Positions 42,923 to 52,006 of a stretch of 64,000 bases of DNA are shown piece by piece. Source of the DNA: Kibdelosporangium sp. MJ126-NF4. GTDB lineage: Bacteria; Actinomycetota; Actinomycetes; Mycobacteriales; Pseudonocardiaceae. A program made the translations under genes and the position numbers. The stretch lies in the NCBI RefSeq assembly GCF_000826545.1, contig NZ_CDME01000016.1:1-64000 (forward strand). Direction: 5' to 3'. The notes under the pieces were generated by a model that was not told where the DNA came from, searched no databases, and was given only the letters and a program-made list of their open reading frames with translations. Numbering within the stretch: position 1 is the first letter of the stretch; every line of letters starts with the position of its first letter.

Positions 42923-42933
42923 TGGATAATCCA
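42923..42933. promoter_or_regulatory. TGGATAATCCA palindrome, candidate Lrp-type operator
   Basis: A perfect 5-1-5 palindrome immediately upstream of the chosen regulator start. A second TAATCCAG half-site lies near 42896. Both sit between the divergent trans-sulfuration and regulator genes. Confidence 0.5.
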
Positions 42934-42936
42934 GTG

Positions 42937-43395
42937 ATGGACGCGATCGACCGCACTATTCTCACCGAGCTGATCCGGGACGGCAGGCTCAGCTTCCGCG
43001 ACCTCGCCGCCCGCGTCCGGCTCAGCCCGACCGCCGCCGCCGAACGCGTCCGCAGGCTGCGGGAGTCCGGGGTGATCAGTGGCTTCCAGGCCCAGGTCGA
43101 TCTGGCCGCGCTCGGCCGCCCGCTGCGCGCGTTCATCGACGTCCGGCTGCGGCCGGGACCGGACCACGCCGACCTGGAGGCCAGCCTGCTGGATCTGCCC
43201 GCCGTGCTCGGCGGCGTGCACGTGACCGGCCGCTGGGACTACACGCTCACCGTGGCCTGCCGTGACGTCCCCGAACTCGACGAGCTCGTGATGGCGCTGC
43301 CGCGCGACCACGGCGTCGTGGAGATGAACACCCGGCTCGTGCTGCGCGAGCTGGCGGGCTCCGGCCCCGGCGCCCTCACCCGGCTGCTGGGTTGA
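42937..43395 (+). CDS. Lrp/AsnC-family transcriptional regulator
   Basis: 152 residues. N-terminal HTH (MDAIDRTILTELIRDG, then LSPTAAAERVRRLRESGVI) and a C-terminal RAM domain (LAALGRPLRAFIDVRLRPG, VTGRWDYTLTVACRDV) that binds amino acids. Start: the family usually begins near MDAxDRxIL, so ATG 42937 is used; ATG 42922 is possible but lies on the palindrome. It probably activates or represses the divergent PLP enzyme in response to methionine or a related amino acid. Confidence 0.88.
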   Translation: MDAIDRTILTELIRDGRLSFRDLAARVRLSPTAAAERVRRLRESGVISGFQAQVDLAALGRPLRAFIDVRLRPGPDHADLEASLLDLPAVLGGVHVTGRWDYTLTVACRDVPELDELVMALPRDHGVVEMNTRLVLRELAGSGPGALTRLLG

Positions 43396-43429
43396 AGGGC
43401 CCGACTGGCCTGCCGATACGCTTCGGTCC

Positions 43430-45064
43430 GTGGTGGTGAGTGAACCTGCGCCGGTCGACGTGGCGGTCCCGGCTGTCGTGGCGAAGCCGCCGCCGTTGGA
43501 CGACGAGGACTGCCGCCAACTCGACCTGATCCGCCGGTTCGGCACCATCGGCTCGCTGCTGCTGGTCTTCGGCTCGCTCGGCGCGGGGGCCCTGCCGATC
43601 TTCAACCCACTGCCCAGTGTGCCCGTGCTCGGCCTGTTCACCCGGATCCCCGGGGTCGCGCTGGGGATCGGCACGCTCGGCATGGGCATGATCATCGTGT
43701 CGTGGCTGCTGCTCGGCCGGTTCGCCAAGCCGGGACGGCCGCGGCTGATCAGCCGGGCGCAGCTCAACCGCACGCTGATGATGTGGGGCGTGCCGCTGAT
43801 CTTCGCCATGCCGCTGTTCTCCAAGGACGTCTACAGCTACCTGGCGCAGAGCTCGATCGTTTCCCTCGGGCTGGACCCGTACGAGCTGGGCCCCGGTCAG
43901 GCGCTCGGCCAGGACCACCCGCTCACCCGTGGTGTGTCCAACATGTGGCGCGACACGCCAGCGCCCTACGGACCGCTGTTCCTCTACCTCGGGCACCTGC
44001 TCAACTCGGTGACCGGCAACCACGTCGTCACGGGTGTCCTGACGCAACGGCTCCTGGCCATCGCGGGCATCGCGTTGCTCGTGTGGGCGCTGCCCCGGTT
44101 GGCTCGGCGCTTCGGGGTGCAGCCGGTCACCGCGCTGTGGTTCGGCGCGGCCAACCCACTGGTGCTGTTCCACCTCGTCGGTGGCGTGCACAACGAGGGC
44201 CTCGCGATCGGCCTGATGATGGCGGGCATCGAGATCTCCCTGCGCTACCTGCCGCGGCCGGGTGACCCGTCGCTCGTGTCACTGCGCAGAGAGTGGGCGT
44301 TCGTCCTGCTCGGCGTCGCGGTCATCACGCTCGGCGCGGCCGTGAAACTGCCCGCGCTGGTGGCCGCCGCGTTCGTCGGCGTGCAGGTCACGCGCAGATG
44401 GGGCGGTGGTGTGCCCCGGCTGTTCGCGGTCGGCGGGCTGTTCGTGGTCACCGCCGCCGTGGCGATGGCGGCCGCGTGCTTCGGCACCGGCCTCGGCTTC
44501 GGCTGGGTCGGCGCGCTCGACACCCCGAGCCTGGTCCGCAGCTGGATGTCCCCGGTCTCGGAACTGGGCAACCTCGGCGGCGTACTGGGCATCACGCTCG
44601 GCCTCGGCAACCACACCACCGCCGTGCTGGACATCTTCACCCTGCTCGGCTACGTCACCGCCGCGGTGATCACGGTGAAGATGATGTGGGACAGCCTCGC
44701 GGGCCGCCGCAGCGTGATGACCGGTCTCGGTGTCTCGCTCGCCGCGTTCCTCATCCTGCATCCGGCCATGCAGCCCTGGTATCTGCTGTTCCCGGCGATC
44801 CCACTGGCCGCGTCGCTTGCCGGGACCAGGCGGTTCCGGCGCCTCGCGACGATGGGCTGCACGGTCGCGTCGGTGCTGCTGCCGACCACCGGCGGCACGT
44901 TCGCGGGCCGCACCTACGTCATGGTGTTCGCCTACATCGCGGCGATCGTCGTGTTGCTGGCGCTGCTTTTCTGGCTCAACCGGAGCGTGCCGCTGCTGCC
45001 CCGCAAGGTGACGCCCGTCGCTCCAGCCGAGGGGGCCACAGACAGCGCTTCAGGCAACCCCTAG
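43430..45064 (+). CDS. mptB: Polyprenol-phosphomannose-dependent alpha-1,6-mannosyltransferase (MptB type)
   Basis: 544 residues with about a dozen membrane helices. The N-terminal SKDVYSYLAQ followed by GLDPYELGPG (about 132-155) is the GT-C acceptor motif of the MptA/MptB family, with the catalytic acidic residues in the first extracytoplasmic loop. It adds mannose to lipoglycan cores on the outer face. Start: three GTG codons in a row at 43430-43438, with TACGCT (43417-43422) seven bases before the first, so a leaderless start at 43430 is likely. In M. tuberculosis mptB also lies beside the suf region. Confidence 0.88.
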   Translation: MVVSEPAPVDVAVPAVVAKPPPLDDEDCRQLDLIRRFGTIGSLLLVFGSLGAGALPIFNPLPSVPVLGLFTRIPGVALGIGTLGMGMIIVSWLLLGRFAKPGRPRLISRAQLNRTLMMWGVPLIFAMPLFSKDVYSYLAQSSIVSLGLDPYELGPGQALGQDHPLTRGVSNMWRDTPAPYGPLFLYLGHLLNSVTGNHVVTGVLTQRLLAIAGIALLVWALPRLARRFGVQPVTALWFGAANPLVLFHLVGGVHNEGLAIGLMMAGIEISLRYLPRPGDPSLVSLRREWAFVLLGVAVITLGAAVKLPALVAAAFVGVQVTRRWGGGVPRLFAVGGLFVVTAAVAMAAACFGTGLGFGWVGALDTPSLVRSWMSPVSELGNLGGVLGITLGLGNHTTAVLDIFTLLGYVTAAVITVKMMWDSLAGRRSVMTGLGVSLAAFLILHPAMQPWYLLFPAIPLAASLAGTRRFRRLATMGCTVASVLLPTTGGTFAGRTYVMVFAYIAAIVVLLALLFWLNRSVPLLPRKVTPVAPAEGATDSASGNP

Positions 45065-45075
45065 GCTATTTGGTT

Positions 45076-46011
45076 GTGAGCGCGTCCGAAACCCGTCCTG
45101 CCGTCGAGGTGTCGGGACTGGTCAAGCGCTACGGCTCGACCACAGCTGTCGACGGTCTCGAGCTCCGGCTGGCGCACGGCAAGGTCCTCGCGTTGCTCGG
45201 GCCGAACGGCGCGGGCAAAACGACCACCGTCGAGGTGTGCGAGGGATTCCTGCGCCCCGACGCCGGACGGGTCCGTGTGCTCGGCCTCGACCCGCAGGCA
45301 GACGGCGACAAGCTGCGTCCCCGCATCGGTGTGATGCCGCAGGGCGGCGGCGCGTACCCGGGTGTGCGCGCGGGCGAGATGCTCAAGCTGGTCGCCTCGT
45401 GCGCGGCCAATCCGCTCGATCCCGACTGGCTCCTGGACATCCTGGGCCTGACCAACGCGCTGCGCACCCCGTACAAGCGGTTGTCCGGTGGGCAGCAGCA
45501 GCGCCTGTCGCTCGCGTGCGCCCTGGTCGGACGGCCTGAGCTGGTGTTCCTCGACGAGCCGACGTCCGGAATGGACCCACAGGCCCGGCGGCTGGTGTGG
45601 GACATGGTCTCGGCACTGCGCGCGGACGGCGTCAGCGTGCTGCTGACCACGCACCTGATGGAGGAGGCCGAGACACTGGCCGACCACGTGGTGATCGTCG
45701 ACCACGGCCGGGTCGTCGCCGAGGGCAGCCCCGCCCAGCTGACCACCGAGGACCCGGACTGCCAGCAGCTGCGGTTCAAGGCGCGGCCGGGGCTGGACAC
45801 CACGCTGCTGACCGCCGCGCTGCCGGAGGGGTGCCACGTCGCTGAGGCCGCGCTGGGCACATACATCGTCACCGGGCGCGTCGATCCGCAGGTAGTCTCC
45901 ACTGTGACGGCGTGGTGTGCGCAACAAGGAGTGCTGGCCGAGGAGCTCAACGTCGGTCGGCGCAGCCTCGAGGACGTCTTCCTCGAACTGACCGGACGGG
46001 AGTTGCGTTGA
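45076..46011 (+). CDS. ABC transporter ATP-binding protein (DrrA-like exporter)
   Basis: 311 residues. Walker A GPNGAGKTTTVEVCEGF, signature LSGGQQQRLSLACALVG, Walker B LVFLDEPTSGMDP, H-loop LLTTHLMEEAETLADHV and a C-terminal DrrA-type extension. The GTG start at 45076 follows TAGGCT (45062-45067) by eight bases without a Shine-Dalgarno site, a probable leaderless start. The permease gene overlaps its stop. Drug, lipid or heme export is possible. This gene pair beside mptB and ctaA is conserved in mycobacteria as remembered. Confidence 0.9.
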   Translation: MSASETRPAVEVSGLVKRYGSTTAVDGLELRLAHGKVLALLGPNGAGKTTTVEVCEGFLRPDAGRVRVLGLDPQADGDKLRPRIGVMPQGGGAYPGVRAGEMLKLVASCAANPLDPDWLLDILGLTNALRTPYKRLSGGQQQRLSLACALVGRPELVFLDEPTSGMDPQARRLVWDMVSALRADGVSVLLTTHLMEEAETLADHVVIVDHGRVVAEGSPAQLTTEDPDCQQLRFKARPGLDTTLLTAALPEGCHVAEAALGTYIVTGRVDPQVVSTVTAWCAQQGVLAEELNVGRRSLEDVFLELTGRELR

Positions 46012-46811
46012 CGGCCACAGCCGCCTCCAACGGTGTCAGCTCACGGTTCCCCGCTGGCACGTTCCGCCCCCAGCCAGGCGCCGGAAGCAAGCCGCGGATG
46101 CTGTTCGCGCACGCCCGCACAGAGGCCAAGCTGACGCTGCGCAACGGCGAGCAGGTCCTGCTCACGTTGCTGATCCCGGTCGCGCTGCTCGTCGGGCTGT
46201 CCCTGATCGACATCATCTCACTGCCCGAGCCACGGGTGGACTCGGTCGTGCCGCGGATCTTCGCGCTGGCCGTGATGTCGTCCGCGTTCACCGGACAGGC
46301 CATCGCGCTGGGCTTCGACCGGCGCTACGGCGTGCTGAAACGGCTTGCCGCGACCGCGCTCCCCCGCTGGATGCTGGTCGGTGGGCGGGTGCTCGCCGGG
46401 CTGACCGTCGTGGCGATCCAGCTGGTCGTGCTCGGTGTCATCGCGCTCGCGCTCGGCTGGTCGCCGTCCGTCGGCGGTGTGTTGTGGAGCGTTCTGCTCG
46501 CTGTGCTCGGTGCGTTGACGTTCGGAGCGCTCGGCGTGTTGCTCGGCGGCACGCTGCGCGCGGAGCTCGTGCTCGCGCTGGCGAACGTCATCTGGTTCGT
46601 GCTGCTGCTCGCCGGTGGGATCATCGTGCGGGCCGGGTCGCTGCCGTCCGGGTTCGCCGCGGTCGTCGAGCTGCTGCCGTCCGGCGCGCTGACCGAGGGC
46701 ATCGACCGCGCGCTCAACGGCGGCGGCCCCGGCTGGCAACCGTTGGTCGTGCTGGTCGCGTGGGGTGTGGTGGCCGCTGCGGTGGCGGCGCGCACAACTC
46801 GGCTGACCTGA
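46008..46811 (+). CDS. ABC-2 type permease
   Basis: 267 residues with six hydrophobic segments between about 40 and 265 and the ABC-2 pattern (AIALGFDRRYGVLKRLAATALPRW). TTG 46008 overlaps the TGA of the ATPase gene, with GGGAG five bases upstream; the first about 25 residues are Pro/Gly-rich and soluble. It forms the exporter with the preceding ATPase. Substrate unknown. Confidence 0.85.
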   Translation: MTATAASNGVSSRFPAGTFRPQPGAGSKPRMLFAHARTEAKLTLRNGEQVLLTLLIPVALLVGLSLIDIISLPEPRVDSVVPRIFALAVMSSAFTGQAIALGFDRRYGVLKRLAATALPRWMLVGGRVLAGLTVVAIQLVVLGVIALALGWSPSVGGVLWSVLLAVLGALTFGALGVLLGGTLRAELVLALANVIWFVLLLAGGIIVRAGSLPSGFAAVVELLPSGALTEGIDRALNGGGPGWQPLVVLVAWGVVAAAVAARTTRLT

Positions 46812-46848
46812 TGTCGATCACTCGGCACACTACGCATACCATCGGCCT

Positions 46849-47799
46849 GTGGTGAATCGAACTGCGCTGAAGCAGCGGATCCTCCAGTGGCAGTATGGCT
46901 TCGCCATCGCCGCGGTGGTCGCGAACGTCAGTATCGCGATCACGGGCGCGGTCGTCCGGGTCACCGGCTCCGGCCTCGGCTGCACCGAGTGGCCGAACTG
47001 CCAGCCGGGCAGCATGATCCCGATCGAGCATCCCGAGCTCGACATGGTCCACCAGTGGATCGAGTACGGCAACCGGCTGCTGGGCGGTGTCATCGGCATC
47101 ATCGGCGGGCTGTGCTTCCTCGCCGCGTGGCTGTCGCGGCCGCACCGCAAGCGCGTGTTGTGGCTGTCCGCCGCGATGCTCGGCGGCGTGTTCGTGCAGG
47201 CGGTCCTCGGCGGGATCACGGTCCGGACCGGTCTGCTGTGGTGGACCGTGGCCATCCACATGGTCGTCTCCCCTGTCCTGGCGTGGTTCGCCGTGCTGCT
47301 GGTCCGCTCCCTGCGGGAAAGTGACGCGCCACCACGGCCACGAACGCACCCATGGGTCCCCCGGGTCCTCATCGCGCAGACGGTCGTGCTCGTCGGCCTG
47401 CTGATCGCGGGCACGTTGGTCACCGGTGCCGGGCCACACGCGGGCGACCAGAAGGTCGCACGGCTGGATCTGCCGGTCTCCACGCTCGCCCACGTGCACG
47501 CCGCGTTCCTGTACACGTTCCTCGCGTTGCTGGCGCTCGTCGGTTACCTGCTGTGGCGCGGACCGGCGCCCCGTGACGTCTGGAAGCGGTACTTCGTACT
47601 GGTGGGCGTGGTGCTCGCACAGGGCGCGATCGGGTTCGTGCAGTACTTCACCGGCGTGCCTAGTGTGCTGGTTGTCCTGCACGTCTTCGGCGCGATGCTG
47701 GTGACGGTCGCGACCGCGGCGCTGTGGGCGTGGAGCCGGGAACGACCGGCCACTGTGGAGGCCAGTCAGCATGAGCAGTTCGCCACTGCTTCGCCCTGA
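46849..47799 (+). CDS. ctaA: Heme A synthase (COX15/CtaA)
   Basis: 316 residues, eight membrane helices in two four-helix halves. GAVVRVTGSGLGCTEWPNC, the Cys pair CTEWPNC in the first loop and MVHQWIEYGNR are CtaA landmarks; His residues for the hemes are present (VHQWIEY, IHMVVSP, VHAAFLY, LHVFGAM). It converts heme O to heme A for cytochrome c oxidase. TACCAT (46837-46842) is six bases from GTG 46849, again a leaderless type of start. Heme O is made by CtaB at 56.3 kb. Confidence 0.93.
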   Translation: MVNRTALKQRILQWQYGFAIAAVVANVSIAITGAVVRVTGSGLGCTEWPNCQPGSMIPIEHPELDMVHQWIEYGNRLLGGVIGIIGGLCFLAAWLSRPHRKRVLWLSAAMLGGVFVQAVLGGITVRTGLLWWTVAIHMVVSPVLAWFAVLLVRSLRESDAPPRPRTHPWVPRVLIAQTVVLVGLLIAGTLVTGAGPHAGDQKVARLDLPVSTLAHVHAAFLYTFLALLALVGYLLWRGPAPRDVWKRYFVLVGVVLAQGAIGFVQYFTGVPSVLVVLHVFGAMLVTVATAALWAWSRERPATVEASQHEQFATASP

Positions 47800-47839
47800 C
47801 ACTATCCAAGCGTCACCGTGAGCATTTAATGTCCGTTTC

Positions 47840-48763
47840 GTGACGACGACCGCACCGGGACCGGCGCCCCTGCTAGGCGAGCGCCGCACCGTCGCCCAAC
47901 AACTGGTTCTCAAGGTCTTCCTGCTGGTGCCGTTCGCGGCACTGATCGCGGCCGTGCCACTGGCGTGGGGCTGGGGTCTGAGCGTCCTCGACATCGTGCT
48001 GGCCGTCTCGATGTACGTGATCGCGACGCTCGGTGTCACGGTCGGATACCACCGGTACTTCACCCACGGCGCCTTCAAGGCCAACCGCGCGGTCCGGATC
48101 GCACTCGGCATCGCGGGCAGTTTCGCGGTGCAGGGCTCGGTGATCTTCTGGGTCGCCAGCCACCGCCGCCACCACGCCTACGCCGACCGCGAGGGCGACC
48201 CGCACTCGCCGTGGCTGTTCGGCACATCCCCCGGCGCGCTGCTGAAGGGTTTCTGGCACGCGCACATGGGCTGGATGTTCTCCCGCGACGTCACCAACTA
48301 CGAGCGGTTCGCGCCGGATCTGCTGCGCGACGGCGACCTCCGCGTGGTCAGCAAGCTGTTCGGGGTGTGGACGGCGGCCAGCCTGGCGCTGCCCGCACTG
48401 CTCGGCGGCCTGATCAGCTGGTCGTGGTGGGGCGCGCTGACGGCGTTCTTCTGGGCGGGACTGGTGCGGGTCGCGTTCCTGCACCACGTGACCTGGTCGG
48501 TCAACTCCGTCTGCCACATGATCGGCTCACGGCCGTTCGCCAGCCGCGACCGGGCGGCCAACTTCTGGCCGCTGGCGATCCTGTCGATGGGCGAGTCGTG
48601 GCACAACTCGCACCACGCCGACCCGACGTGCGCGCGGCACGGTGTCCTGCGTGGCCAGATCGACATCTCGGCCAGGACGATCTGGATCTTCGAGAAGCTC
48701 GGCTGGGCGTGGGACGTGCGCTGGCCGACCGCCGAACGCCTGGCTCGTCGACGCGTGAGCTGA
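47840..48763 (+). CDS. Membrane acyl-CoA/acyl desaturase (delta-9 type)
   Basis: 307 residues with four hydrophobic helices and the three His boxes of stearoyl-CoA desaturases: HRYFTH (about 70), HRRHH (about 107) and HNSHH (about 256). It introduces a double bond into fatty acyl chains, adjusting membrane fluidity. TAATGT (47827-47832) is seven bases from GTG 47840, so it is probably leaderless. It is not part of the ctaA transcript, and it converges with the aminotransferase gene with one base between the stops. Confidence 0.92.
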   Translation: MTTTAPGPAPLLGERRTVAQQLVLKVFLLVPFAALIAAVPLAWGWGLSVLDIVLAVSMYVIATLGVTVGYHRYFTHGAFKANRAVRIALGIAGSFAVQGSVIFWVASHRRHHAYADREGDPHSPWLFGTSPGALLKGFWHAHMGWMFSRDVTNYERFAPDLLRDGDLRVVSKLFGVWTAASLALPALLGGLISWSWWGALTAFFWAGLVRVAFLHHVTWSVNSVCHMIGSRPFASRDRAANFWPLAILSMGESWHNSHHADPTCARHGVLRGQIDISARTIWIFEKLGWAWDVRWPTAERLARRRVS

Positions 48764-48764
48764 C

Positions 48765-49568
48765 TCAGAGCTTCTCCAGCGGCACCGCCTGCCGGGCAGC
48801 GTCCAGCAGGCTCGTGAGTTCCGGGTCCGGCTGGTAGGTGATGTCGTCGTCGATCGACGAGATCGGCATCGGGCCGGTGACCGCGTTGGTCCGGAACGCC
48901 GAGCGGAAGTTCGGCAGCTCCGCCAGCCGCACCTCACGGCGTTCGTCCGCGACTCCCAGTTCACGCAGCCCAGCGCGCAGCAAAGCCATCTCGACACCGG
49001 GCAGCGCGGGCGCGTCCGGCCAGACCACCTTCTCGCCGTCGTGGAAGGCGATGTTCCAGAACGATCCCTCCGCGACGCGGCCGTCGCCGTCCACGAACAG
49101 CACGTCGTCGTATCCGGCCTCCTGGGCGAGCCGGACCTGGTGGAACAGGCTGAACGTGGCGGTGTGCTTCACCTCCGGCAGATAGCGGCTGTACACAGCC
49201 GACCGGACCCGCAGCGGTGATGTGCTCCCTGGCCGCACCGGACGCGCGGTGACGACCACGTCCGGTGCCTGCAGGCCTGTCATCCGGTTGGGAGCCGCGT
49301 TGCGTGTGAACGCCGTGACGCGGACGTTGGCTGGCAGGTCGTGCCCGCGGATCGCCGCCCTGATCCGTTCGCGAACCACGTCACCGTCGATGCCGTGCCC
49401 GAAGACGATCCGGGCGTCCCGGTCAAGACGCTCCAGATGGGCGGTGAGGCCCCGTGCGCCGTCGGGATGGACCAGGATCGAGGTGTAGTGGCCGTAGTTG
49501 ACGAACGCGATCGTCTCGATGTCTCCCACCCGGAAATGATCCCAGGAATGATCCCCGACAAGGATCAC
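48765..49568 (-). CDS. Class IV aminotransferase (aminodeoxychorismate lyase / branched-chain type)
   Basis: 267 residues. The PLP Lys is in LPEVKHTATFSLF, and the family motif AEGSFWNIAFHDGEKVVWP gives the other cofactor contacts. Without the usual GDGVFET opening it resembles shorter PabC-like proteins whose exact amino substrate is unknown. GTG 49568 keeps the usual length before the NYGHYTS strand; GTG 49529 would be 13 codons shorter. A 12-base near-perfect tandem repeat (GGATCATTYC) lies in this start region. Confidence 0.8.
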   Translation of the reverse strand: MILVGDHSWDHFRVGDIETIAFVNYGHYTSILVHPDGARGLTAHLERLDRDARIVFGHGIDGDVVRERIRAAIRGHDLPANVRVTAFTRNAAPNRMTGLQAPDVVVTARPVRPGSTSPLRVRSAVYSRYLPEVKHTATFSLFHQVRLAQEAGYDDVLFVDGDGRVAEGSFWNIAFHDGEKVVWPDAPALPGVEMALLRAGLRELGVADERREVRLAELPNFRSAFRTNAVTGPMPISSIDDDITYQPDPELTSLLDAARQAVPLEKL

Positions 49569-49638
49569 TGATCAGGAACAAGGCCGGGCCCGGCGTGGTT
49601 GGTCGTTGACAGACGAACTTTCCCGATGAGGAGGCGGC

Positions 49639-50601
49639 GTGCCGAAAGCAGTGCGGGTACACCAGACCGGTGGGCCGGAGGCCCTCGACCTGGTCGATGT
49701 GGACGTCGCGGAGCCCGGCGAGGGCGAACTGGCCGTGAACGTGCTGGCCGCGGGCGTGAACTACATCGACACGTACCACCGCTCCGGCTTGTACCCACTG
49801 CCTGCGCCGATCGCGATCGGCGGGGAAGGCGCGGGCGTCGTGACCGCAGTCGGCCCCGGTGTCACCGGTCACCAGATCGGTGACCGGGTCGCCTGGTACA
49901 CCGTGCAGGGCAGCTACGCCGAGAAGCTCGTCGTGCCCGCCGCCTCCGCGATCCCGGTCCCGGACGGCGTCGACACCGACACCGCCGCCGCGTTGCTCCT
50001 GCAGGGCGTCACCGCGCACTACCTGCTGGCGTCCGTGTACCCGGTGCAGGAGGGCGATCCCATCCTCGTGCACGCGGCGGCGGGCGGTGTCGGCCTGCTG
50101 TTGGTGCAACTGGCCAAGTCACGCGGTGCTCGGGTGCTGGGGACGGTGTCCACTCCGGAGAAGGAGCAGCTTGCCCGCGAGGCCGGGGCGGACGAGGTCG
50201 TCGGCTATGCCGACTTCAAGAAGGCGGCCAGCGAGTTCACCGGCGGCGAGGGCATGGCCGCGGTCTACGACGGCGTGGGCAAGACGACGTTCGACGACAG
50301 CCTGGCCAGTGTCCGGCGCCGCGGCCACATGGTCCTGTACGGCGCGGCCAGCGGCCCGGTCCCGCCAGTCGACCCGCAGCGCCTCAACCAGCAGGGCTCG
50401 GTGTACCTGTCCCGGCCGACCTCGCGTGACTTCTCCAGCCCCGAGGAGATCCGCTGGCGCACCGGCGAACTGTTCGACGCGGTGCGGTCCGGCGCGCTGT
50501 CGGTGCGGATCGGCGGGCGCTACTCGCTGAGCGACGCCCGCAAGGCACACGAGGACCTACAGTCCCGCCGGACCACCGGCAAGCTCCTGCTGATTCCCTA
50601 G
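49639..50601 (+). CDS. qor: NADPH:quinone oxidoreductase (zeta-crystallin type)
   Basis: 320 residues, zinc-free MDR family: N-terminal VRVHQTGGPEALDLVDVDVAEPGEGE, YIDTYHRSGLYPLPAPIAIGGEGAGVV, and the NADPH fold VHAAAGGVGLLLVQLAKSRGARVLGTVSTPEKEQLAR. It reduces quinones one electron at a time, probably in oxidative stress. GAGGAGG lies about 5 bases before GTG 49639. The 3' end overlaps the convergent HD gene by 45 bases. qor at this place matches the mycobacterial order as remembered. Confidence 0.92.
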   Translation: MPKAVRVHQTGGPEALDLVDVDVAEPGEGELAVNVLAAGVNYIDTYHRSGLYPLPAPIAIGGEGAGVVTAVGPGVTGHQIGDRVAWYTVQGSYAEKLVVPAASAIPVPDGVDTDTAAALLLQGVTAHYLLASVYPVQEGDPILVHAAAGGVGLLLVQLAKSRGARVLGTVSTPEKEQLAREAGADEVVGYADFKKAASEFTGGEGMAAVYDGVGKTTFDDSLASVRRRGHMVLYGAASGPVPPVDPQRLNQQGSVYLSRPTSRDFSSPEEIRWRTGELFDAVRSGALSVRIGGRYSLSDARKAHEDLQSRRTTGKLLLIP

Positions 50602-51258
50602 GTTTCCCTGCACCGCGTCGAGTAGTTCGCCGACCGACGGGTCGTCGAGCGCCTCGACGACGCACTGCCAGAGTTCGAGGTTCGCCGTCGCCCAGCGGGA
50701 GTACGTCGCTTTGGCTTCCTCGCTGTAGAAGTAGAAGCCCGCGTCGTGCTTCCCGCGCTGCTCGCCGACGATCTTGTTCGCCAGCTGGCTCAGCGTGATG
50801 CCGTTCTCGCTGAGGTAGCGGTGCGCGAGCACGACCGGGGTGACGGGCAACGCCTTGAACAACGTGTCCGCGTCGCTGAGCGCCTGCGCCTCCGGCGAGA
50901 TGTCGCGGTGCCGGGTGCGCATCTCCGCCTCGACGACGATCCGGTCGATCCACTCGGCCACCGGCTCGTCCACGCCCGACCTGGCGAGGATGCGCATCCG
51001 GATGTCACGGCCGTCCGCGGCGTCCGAGTTGCGTTTCACGATGTAGTTCAGGTCGTGCACCAGTGCAGCGGTTTCCACAACCGCCGGATCGGACCCATTG
51101 GCCCGCGCGAACGCGCCCGCCTTGGTCCGCACGAAGTGCACATGGTGCCAGCCGTGGAACGGCAGGTTCGCCGCGAACCGCTGGCACAACCGTCTCACCA
51201 GGCGTTCGACCTGGGCGACCGCAAGATCGCTGACCGAACCCAGCTCCTGGTCAAGCAT
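50557..51258 (-). CDS. HD-domain phosphohydrolase-like protein
   Basis: 233 residues. HGWHHVHFVR, the HD pair in ALVHDLNYIV and SDADTLFKALP give the H...HD...D metal set. The C-terminal half (RWATANLELWQCVVEALDD) is helical. HD proteins hydrolyse nucleotides, cyclic dinucleotides or phosphate esters; the substrate is unknown. ATG 51258 has GGAGGAGGG upstream. It follows two minus-strand genes of unknown role with 120 bases between, so cotranscription is possible but unproven. Confidence 0.75.
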   Translation of the reverse strand: MLDQELGSVSDLAVAQVERLVRRLCQRFAANLPFHGWHHVHFVRTKAGAFARANGSDPAVVETAALVHDLNYIVKRNSDAADGRDIRMRILARSGVDEPVAEWIDRIVVEAEMRTRHRDISPEAQALSDADTLFKALPVTPVVLAHRYLSENGITLSQLANKIVGEQRGKHDAGFYFYSEEAKATYSRWATANLELWQCVVEALDDPSVGELLDAVQGNLGNQQELAGGPAGL

Positions 51259-51378
51259 CGGTCCCTCCTCCTCCGCGCCCTCCGGCAAGTGAGGGCATCG
51301 TAGGTGGTGAGACGCCTGATCAGTGCGTTCGTGATGACAGTGGGACGGGTTTTGGCACCTTTCTACAACAATGGCGAG

Positions 51379-52005
51379 TCAGAGTCGGTCGGCCAGTCGG
51401 CCCAGGCGTTCCTCGACCGGCACGTGCCTGCGGCTGACGCTGGTGGCCGGGTCGAACGACAGGCTCCAGCCGCGCACCGGCCGTGACTTCACCAGGAACG
51501 TCATGGTGCCGTCGGCTGCCTTCGGGATCCGGTGGAACTCCTCGGACAGCATCGTGCCCGCCTCCCCCGTCTCGCACACCCCGCTGTGCACCATCGTGGC
51601 CGCCTTGATCACCAGGCCGTGCGGGTCGAGTTCGGCGTCGAACCGTTCGTGCACGTAGCAGCCGCGCAGGATCGTGGTGCAGAAGTGGTAGCGGTGGTTG
51701 TGGATCGAGTCGGCATAGCCGATCCGCCAGTCCCGCTGTGGCTTGTACTCGTGCAGCCAGAACGAGAACCGGTCGCCCGGCTCGTTGAGCAGGCACCACG
51801 CGAAGTGTGTCGTGGTCTCCCGCGACCGGGAGATCACCGCCGAGGCGATCTCGCCGGACAGCGTCCGCAAGTGGTGGCGTAGTTCGTCGCGTAGTTCGTC
51901 GCGGCGGGCCCAGTCGCTGAACCGGCCGCTGACGGCCGTCCAGTCGGTGACATCGGTGGCACGCAGCTCGCCGGCCAGTTCGGCCAGCGCAGACCTCGTT
52001 CGCAT
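51379..52005 (-). CDS. Cupin-like protein with HxH motif, unassigned
   Basis: 208 residues. IHNHRYHFCTTILRGCYVHERF (about 98-119) and SEEFHRI (about 157) look like the metal-binding strands of a cupin (H-x-H plus a later His), similar in outline to cysteine-dioxygenase-type proteins. A helical N-terminus precedes it (residues 1-75). It starts one base after the stop of a membrane protein and is probably translated together with it. Enzyme or sensor activity is not known. Confidence 0.55.
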   Translation of the reverse strand: MRTRSALAELAGELRATDVTDWTAVSGRFSDWARRDELRDELRHHLRTLSGEIASAVISRSRETTTHFAWCLLNEPGDRFSFWLHEYKPQRDWRIGYADSIHNHRYHFCTTILRGCYVHERFDAELDPHGLVIKAATMVHSGVCETGEAGTMLSEEFHRIPKAADGTMTFLVKSRPVRGWSLSFDPATSVSRRHVPVEERLGRLADRL

Positions 52006-52006
52006 T

